From Peromyscus leucopus (lineage: Eukaryota > Chordata > Mammalia > Rodentia > Cricetidae): a stretch of 64,000 bases of DNA. Under the pieces are notes generated by a model that was not told the origin of the DNA, ran no database searches, and saw only the letters and a program-made list of their open reading frames with translations. Positions 57,394-64,000 of this stretch are shown here, one piece after another. The first letter of the stretch is position 1. Each line of letters starts with the position of its first letter. Location: assembly GCF_004664715.2 (NCBI RefSeq), contig NC_051072.1, positions 28,137,997 through 28,201,996 of the forward strand. The letters run 5' to 3'. Made by a program: the position numbers and the translations under genes.

Positions 57394-59639
57394 AGAATAT
57401 CCTTCCAATGTTTTGGCTTTTCATGCTTGGTTTATGTACTTGAGTCTATGTAATATAGCAAACATATTTAATGACAATATCTAAAATGTTTCAACTTATA
57501 TATGCTTGAGATGTATAGAAAAGATGGCATTGAAGGGTTGAAGACAAGAGGACTGTGCTATACACACTGGGAAAAGCACGATGGGAGGATGGCATAATGA
57601 ACCATTGGACTGGTGAATTGATTGGCAACGTTTCCATGTACTTATTTATATACATATGAATAAAACTGCCAACTCTTTCTTTCCCCTTAAAGTTGATCTT
57701 AAGGACATTTTTCTCGGCAGTTAGTGCTGTGTAGATACATGAAAGCAGCATTTTTCTTCAAGTTATTTTTTAGTCTGATGTCTTTCAGCAGGACTTTGGA
57801 GGACTAACTCTAATTCATTACTTCCCCACAATTAACGTATCTGAAAATAAGATGAATCACACAACTGATGGCATCTGATAGTTGAGAGATCTCAGCTTCG
57901 TGCTGCCCCATAGCTTCAGAGGAGAAGCTGAGACAAGCAGCCATGGCTACCAATATGACCTTGACCTTTTTAACTCCTTATCTCTGATCATGAAGAAGTC
58001 CCCAGATTCCAAATGTACAGACTTTAGATAGGCAATTTCCTTGGTCCATTAACTATCTGGGTTTCCTATCAGTCACATCAAACATTCATCAATGACCCTT
58101 TTGTCAGTGAGGAGAGAATCCATCTGGGACTGGCAAGAAATTTAAAAATTCTTACTATGTACACAATACAATTTCTCAATGATGAAAGAGTAAACAAAAG
58201 CATGTTGTATTTCATACATGTCGATGCCTTACATTCCAAGAAATGTGACAGTAATGCTTAAATTTACATTTGCCTTGCTGAGCAGGCCTCCTCATGCATC
58301 CCATCACCCAGCATCTCAGTCTCCTATGTGTCTAGCCGCCTTCTCTATATGGCTCTTTTCTCTCTTGAAAAAGGAATGGTTGACCTCATCATGTCAAGCC
58401 TTCTCTCAGGGAGTTCATCGGAATCAGTCTGATGTATGACATTTCCAACATAAGGAATGGGTAGCGCCCAGGAAGTAGAAGTTCAGAAATGGTTTCAGAC
58501 TGTCAGTCCTTCCTGTTGCTGTCACGTGAGCTTTCTTACCCCTGGTTACCCAGTCAAAGCCTTTCAAGTGAATAGATCCGGGTGATCAGTTTTGTCTTAA
58601 GAACTATCCATTTCACCATAAACTAGGTTATGTACAAGAACATGTGAACAGAGGGAACAAAACTAAAATATTTGTCCCATTAGGTTTGAAGGGCATAGAC
58701 TTTATTTTATGGCTTAACCAGAGAGCAACAAATCTAGTTCTAGTCAGGGAATTTAATTTGCATCTCATGAACTAGCTTGGCAGAATTCAACATTAGCCTA
58801 GAAAGGCTCATTTGATTAAAGAACTAGTGGACATTACTTCTCACAGGCTAATCAAGTTAATTTTAATGGCTGTAATAATGTCTCCCTGGCAAATTACTGT
58901 GAAAATGAGATAAGCTACCTCACATATTCTAGGTGATTTGTAAATTATAAAGTGTTTAAACAAATATAGGCATTTCAGAACTGTTTATTCCTTTGTGACA
59001 GTCCCTAGGTTCCATCCCCCCCACCCCGTACATATTCCTAAAGAGATATTACATCACTATTTAACCAAGGGGAACCTAAGCCTGACTTAAAATTAACCAT
59101 GTTTTCAACTGCTAGGTTAATTCAACAAGTATATTTAGAAAACTATCACAGGCCAGCGATGGCCAGCCATGGAGTTGTTAAACAGGCATACGCATTGAGA
59201 ACACAGTGGGTGTGCATGCACATGTACACACACATATGCACACTGATTTTGGCAGACCTGCCTGAGAAGCAGCACAACTATTTAACTCTTGCCACGACTG
59301 TGTGCAAAGGTTGGGAGCTGTAGACCATATCTTAAGAGGCTATAAGGCATTCCAATTCCAGAAAAAAAAAAAAAAAAAGTGGGAGATGCTACTCCCTCTC
59401 CCCCTAAATCAAAAGCAAGGCTCCAGGGGAAACAGGATTAAGATGTGAGTTTCTGGACTCACTTTCCCCCTAAACTGAATAAAGGGTAACAAATGGAATG
59501 CATCACTACAAAGCAGTGAGCCAGACACAAAATGGGCTATGTTGATACCAGGATCCCACAGTTTGTTAACTGAGATATTGCAAGTCATGCTACAGAAGAG
59601 CCAGGATACAGCAGCCTGAGGTCTCTTCCAAAAGGTTGT
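57394..59639. other. Unassigned sequence with a possible conserved element
   Basis: No repeat or gene recognised. It contains the homeodomain/POU-site-rich stretch at 58720-58990 (see findings) and an A run at 59362-59378. Confidence 0.4.
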
Positions 59640-60008
59640 CTTAGGGTTTCTATTGCTGTGAAGAGATACCATGACCATGGAAACTTTTATAAAGGGAAAC
59701 ATTTAATTGGGGTGGCTCACTTATATTTCAGAGATTCAGTCTATTAAATTATCACCATGGTGGGGAACATGGCAGCATGCAGACAGACATGGTACTGGTA
59801 AAGTAGCTGAGAGTCCTACATCTTGCAGGCAACAGGAAATGGTCTATGACACTGGGTGATATCTTGAGCATAGGAAACTTCAAAGCCCGAACCCACAGTG
59901 ACACACTTCCTCTGACAAGGCCATACCTACTCCAACAAAGCCACACCTCCTAACAGTGCCATTCCCTATGAGCTTATGGGGGCCAATTACATCCAAACTA
60001 CCACAAGG
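59640..60008 (+). mobile_element. RMER1-like rodent interspersed repeat, short form
   Basis: 'tagggtttctattgctgtga', 'agagataccatgaccatgg', 'acatggcagcatgcagacag', 'gagagtcctacatcttgca' and 'cagtgacacacttcctctga' then 'acagtgccattccctatgag' and 'atgggggccaattacatcca' give the best-preserved short copy in the window. Confidence 0.75.
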
Positions 60009-61112
60009 GTACTCCATTAAAGATCACAGTGACCATGATCAAGCCTATTGAGCCTCCACAATAAAACATGATTGCAGAAAGAACTCATCTGTTTAATTAG
60101 TTATCCAGAGATCTCAAAGATGCTGGGTGATTCACAAAATATCTCTGGAAGATTCCACAGCTAGACATGTCTAACTTTTTAGATGGAAGAGACTTCAAGC
60201 ATGTCACACAGATATACCTGAAGAAATTACTATTGGTATTTATGCTTATCCTGATATTTGATATTAATATGGCCTCCAATAGCCAGGCAGGGTAGACACT
60301 GAAAACTAAGAATAGGACTAATTAATTCCATACTAAACTAATATGATATAGTGTTTTTGAAAGATCTGTAAGACTTTTTTGAGATCAAATATATTAATTT
60401 CATCTTATGGAACCACCACGGAAAACTGTATAATCATATTAAATTAAAGATAGATGATCCAAAAGTAAGCTTAAGAAATGACAGATCATAGCCTATATTA
60501 AAAAAAAGGAATGTTAACGTCAAAGAAACCAATCCACTGATTAAACCTCTGCTTAATTTCCATTGGTATACAGCAGGCCTTTAGAGTGTACAACCATAAG
60601 AGGAAAGTCTTTCAACTTAACTTAAACCTACTACCCACTGGTAGCCCCAACACCCACACTGGACTCAGTGTACAGCCTGTTCTTCTCATATTGCACACAT
60701 CTGTCAGAGGCCAGGCCCCACACAGAACTCAAGAACCACAAAAGCTGAATATATACTGTGGTGGCAGGTGACAAACAAAATGGAAGACTTGGAAGCTGGT
60801 TTACAGATACGCTGGAGGGAAACTGGCTTAGGTATAAGCAGAACTCAGGGCCAGGGTACCAAGAGAATGTTCCCTCCACAGTTCCTGTGTGTCGGCTCCT
60901 TTCTTTGCATTTACAAAGCAGTAGCGTGCATTCATATGTATGTGTTTATCAGAGGACTGGGTGCTAGTGCCAGATCACATTCTTCCAGCTCCTGGAGAGA
61001 AGGGGAATAAAACTCTTTTCTCTCACTGTGTTTGAACATGGGAGAAATAACATGATTGGTACAACTCCTGGACAGAGTGGACAGAGGGGAGCTATAAAGA
61101 ATGACCTATCTT
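60009..61112. other. Unassigned sequence
   Basis: No confident feature. 'gaggggaataaaactctttt'-like sequence near 60998-61020 resembles an LTR polyadenylation region, but no LTR boundaries were found. Confidence 0.3.
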
Positions 61113-61126
61113 AGAAACCTGTCCCC

Positions 61127-61277
61127 TTAATCCCAGTACTTAGGAGGCAGAGGCAGGCAGATCTCTGTGAGTTCGAGGCCAGCCTGGTCTACAGAGTGAG
61201 TTCCAGGACAGCAAGCACTATACAGAGAAAACCTGTCTGGAAACCGCCCCCCCCCCAAAAAAAAAAGGAAAGAAGAA
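61127..61277 (+). mobile_element. B1 SINE, 5'-truncated
   Basis: 'ttaatcccagtacttaggag', 'gcaggcagatctctgtgagt' and 'tcgaggccagcctggtctac' then 'agagtgagttccaggacagc' are B1, missing its first bases. The tail is C/A-rich. Flanks at 61113-61126 and 61278-61291 match at 12 of 14 positions, a slightly decayed target duplication. Confidence 0.88.
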
Positions 61278-61430
61278 AGAAACCCATCCCCAATTCTAGG
61301 ATTTGGGCCAGGAAGAAAAGACTGTTAGTAGAGAGGTAATGGTTTACAAGAAGACATTTAAAACTGCAATAAAACTCAAAATGCCACTTGATTAATGGAA
61401 ATGTACCATAAAGGAAAATGTGAGATAAAG

Positions 61431-61454
61431 CAAAATAAATAAATAAATAAATAA
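61431..61454 (+). repeat. (AAAT)n short array
   Basis: About six AAAT units just left of the solo LTR. Confidence 0.85.
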
Positions 61455-61468
61455 CATATGAAGGTTTG

Positions 61469-61882
61469 TGTAGCCCTAAGTTTTCTCAGGTCCCTCCCAG
61501 TCCTGTGGTCCCGAGACCCTCCAGTTCCGCCCAGCTCCAAGGTCCCTCAGACACTTACAAAATAATCATCCAGAGGCTTAATATTAATTGCCAACTGTAT
61601 GGTCTATGGCAGACTTCTTGCTAGCTAGTTCTTTCACCTTAAATTAACCCATTTCTATTCATCTATGTTTTGCCATGTAGCCGTGGCATTACCAGTCTGC
61701 TGGCATATTGCTGCTCCTTGGGTGGCAGGGTGGCATCTTTTCTGCCTCTGCCTTTCTTCCCCTCCCTCTGTCTTGGATTTCCCATCTGCCTCTAAGCTGC
61801 CTTGCCATAGGCCAATGCAGCTTTATTTATAGTCAATGGGAGCAACACATATTAATAGCATACAGAAATACAACCCACAGCA
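61469..61882 (-). mobile_element. Solo LTR, subfamily B, with perfect target duplication
   Basis: A 414-bp element. On the minus strand it begins TGCTGTGGGTTG and ends CCCTACA. Perfect 6-bp direct repeats ggtttg lie at 61463-61468 and 61883-61888. Internal 'aaattaacccatttctatt' and 'ttgctagctag' are shared with 13373-13750. No internal retroviral sequence is present, so it is a solo LTR. Confidence 0.82.
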
Positions 61883-62014
61883 GGTTTGAAAATCAATTTT
61901 CACAGACATGACTGGCTGTGATAGGAAGCAAGGCACAGCAGAATTCATTTAGGGAATGTTTCTTTTGCTCTTCCTAGAATATAAATTTATCTATTTGGTA
62001 AGGCAAAAAGAGAA

Positions 62015-62185
62015 GTTAATGCCAGACATGGTGGTACATGCCTTTAATGCCAGCATTCAGGAAACAGGCCGGTAGATCTCCATGAGTTCATGGCCAGCCT
62101 GTCTACATAGTGAGTTCCAGGCCAGCCAGGACTACATAGAGAGACCTTGTTTCACCAACCCCCAACCCCTGAAAAAAAAAAAAGG
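62015..62185 (+). mobile_element. B1 SINE
   Basis: 'gccagacatggtggtacatg', 'cctttaatgccagcattcag', 'gagttcatggccagcctgtc' and 'tacatagtgagttccaggcc', then an A run at about 62172-62183. It is moderately diverged. Confidence 0.85.
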
Positions 62186-62324
62186 GGGGAGAAAGAAACA
62201 GTAATGACTTGTTTAGAAGTAAAAGCACGCTGACCTAATGTCTGGCCATTCTACCAACCTTTGTTGTATTTCCCCACGTGGAACCATACCATTCCCAAGT
62301 GAAAAAAGAAAACAAACACATTGA

Positions 62325-63147
62325 TCTCTGTCAATTTTCAATCTTTATTGTATCACTTAACGGATTTTTAAAAATATCATGGCACTCTGAGCAAGAATCT
62401 TAAGTCATCTATTCACGTGTTGACAATGTCTGAAACATTCTTAGAATCCCCTTGTCTTAAAGTAACAGACTGGAATGATAAGCAAGTGCATCTGAAGACA
62501 TATCAATATCAACAATAATAATATTTTCAAGTGTTGACTCTAACATAGACATATTTACTCTCATGGACCTTGTGCCTTCTAAGAAGGGTTCTTCTTATCA
62601 GTCCTGGCAGTGGATGCCTTCAACCATGAAGCCGGACAGAAAAGCAGTACTACACAGAGAGTAGTAGTATTGGGGGAAAGCCTGTCTTCTCCTTCACAAA
62701 CTGTACAGGTTAGCTGTGGCTATGCTTGAGGAGAAGTGAGTTTAATGACAACCATCACCTAAAACATGCATACATTCCTATAACTAGTAACATAAGAACG
62801 GTATATTTCACCACGTAGACACCAGCTGTCCAGCCTGGCTTCAGGGTGCCTAGACTTTCACACATCTGATACCGAGGGAGCTTCTGAACTGGTGCTTCTG
62901 GGCAACTGTCTGGTACTGAGGCTACTTCTGGGGAAGCATCCCTTTAAACCCAAGCCACCATGTTCATTCCCCAGCACAAAGAGTTTGCTGACTACTCAGA
63001 TCTGAGACTCTCCCATCATTTTCCTACTCATATAAGGCTAAAGTAACAGCACTCTGGTAAGAGAAGTAGCTTAAGTAGAGGACATTCCAGGGTTCTGTAG
63101 AAAAAGTCATTCACGGTTTGGAATCTTTGCTGAGCAGAATGGAGAGC
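62325..63147 (-). other. Possible 3' terminal exon / 3' UTR of an unknown minus-strand gene
   Basis: On the minus strand, 'atttctcttttag' ends at 63148, a strong-looking splice acceptor with a pyrimidine tract. About 800 bases lower, AATAAA occurs (plus tttatt at 62344-62349) within a repeat-free stretch. One frame stays open for 38 codons from the acceptor before a stop, leaving a long untranslated part. No protein family is recognised and no upstream exon lies in the window that I can support. Chance occurrence of both signals is quite possible. Confidence 0.22.
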
Positions 63148-64000
63148 CTAAAAGAGAAATATCTTGGAAGAACATTGTTTTTGTAAATACTGCTGTCATT
63201 GTGATTTAGGACTCATAATAAATTGCCCACCGTTCTTCTTTGCTTAGGAGATGTTGTATAAGTAAACACCAGGGCTCACTAACAGAAATAGAGTCTTCTG
63301 AATACAAAGGCATAGCATGGTGCTTAAAATAGAAGAACTAGGTTAAGTATGTCAGTATGTTTCTAGTCCCCTTCCCATAGTTAGCCTCAGTTGTTAGTGC
63401 ACATAGGTAGACAGTTGGTTGTCTATAAAGGCAACATCGGGTGGGATGCCAGCACTGGTGGATCCTATGCCTTGTTCTTTCTTCTGCTTACTTCTCCCAA
63501 AGACATCCCTGTTTGCCTTCTTGGGTATCTATTTAGATATATTTCACTATAAGAAGTGTGGAGGTAAGGAGGATGTTCTAAAGAGGCAAGCATAATCACC
63601 AAATCAGATCTTTCTCTCAAAAAGAAGAGGAAAGTAAAAGATATATAGTTATCAAAAAAGTATTCTGCCTAATCACAAATTCACATGAAAATTTTCTTTC
63701 AGAACTGCTAAGTCACGGTCTAGTATATACAGCATAAAAGATGAACATACATCCAATGTGAGCACCAATAGTGAAGACAACCTTCTTAGCACTTATGAAA
63801 CAAGACCACAATGAAATGTTTTCCTTTTCTTTTTCATGGAAATGTTAGCACACACTCAAAAGAACAGTCTATGGCTGCACAAATCCAGAGATACTAGAAG
63901 AAAACTAGTCAAAACTTCTTGTTAAATATATAATTTTGATTATGACATCCTTTCAATTAAATCCTATGTGTTCAAAATGAAATCTTAGCATCTTGGGACA
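63148..64000. other. Unassigned unique sequence at the right edge
   Basis: Nothing recognised. If the terminal exon call is right, this would be intron. Confidence 0.35.

Noticed and set aside
1..64000. CRISPR arrays, tRNA or rRNA genes, phage or plasmid features
   Set aside because: Regularly spaced repeats with unique spacers, cloverleaf genes and prokaryotic gene structure are all absent; the sequence is plainly mammalian.

Overview
The window is non-coding nuclear DNA from a rodent. B1, B2/B3 and B4-type SINEs, rodent L1 3' ends, URR1 (hAT) copies and RMER1-like elements place it in the muroid rodents. Two related LTR subfamilies of a type I associate with Cricetidae (hamsters, voles, deer mice) make that family the most likely source; this rests on recall of repeat families, not a database search. 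There are no bacterial features, no tRNA or rRNA genes, no CRISPR array and no convincing protein-coding gene. The open reading frames are short and scattered, and many sit in microsatellites or repeats.

Layout. 1-2470: minus-strand L1 3' UTR broken by a solo LTR (499-1003, perfect 6-bp target duplication) and by an RMER1-like element. 2.5-13 kb: RMER1-like copies, an L1 3' end (7.8-8.2 kb) and long TC, GA and TG microsatellites. 13-14.6 kb: URR1, a solo LTR and a SINE cluster. 14.6-20.5 kb: mostly unique sequence with a possible conserved element and a U2-like scrap. 20.5-22.9 kb: a B3 and an L1 3' UTR split by an RMER1-like insertion. 22.9-35 kb: sparse repeats, including a repeat-poor stretch at 28.6-31.6 kb followed by an ancient MER5A. 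33.5-42 kb: L1 3' UTR pieces, RMER1-like copies and MIR. 42-52.3 kb: dense SINEs, URR1, a long RMER1-like element carrying a B1, a partial LTR and old L1/L2/MIR. 53.6-57.2 kb: a hexanucleotide array and the remains of a class II endogenous retrovirus (broken integrase tail, polypurine tract, 3' LTR) set into a URR1. 57-64 kb: more repeats, a second perfectly flanked solo LTR (61469-61882) and a possible minus-strand 3' terminal exon beginning near 62.3 kb.

The elements do not form a pathway. What can be read is a nested insertion history: old L1/L2/MIR/MER5A, then rodent L1, URR1 and RMER1-like elements, then LTRs and B1s with intact target duplications. The most unusual locus is the rearranged retrovirus at 53.8-57.0 kb. 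No new biological system is evident.
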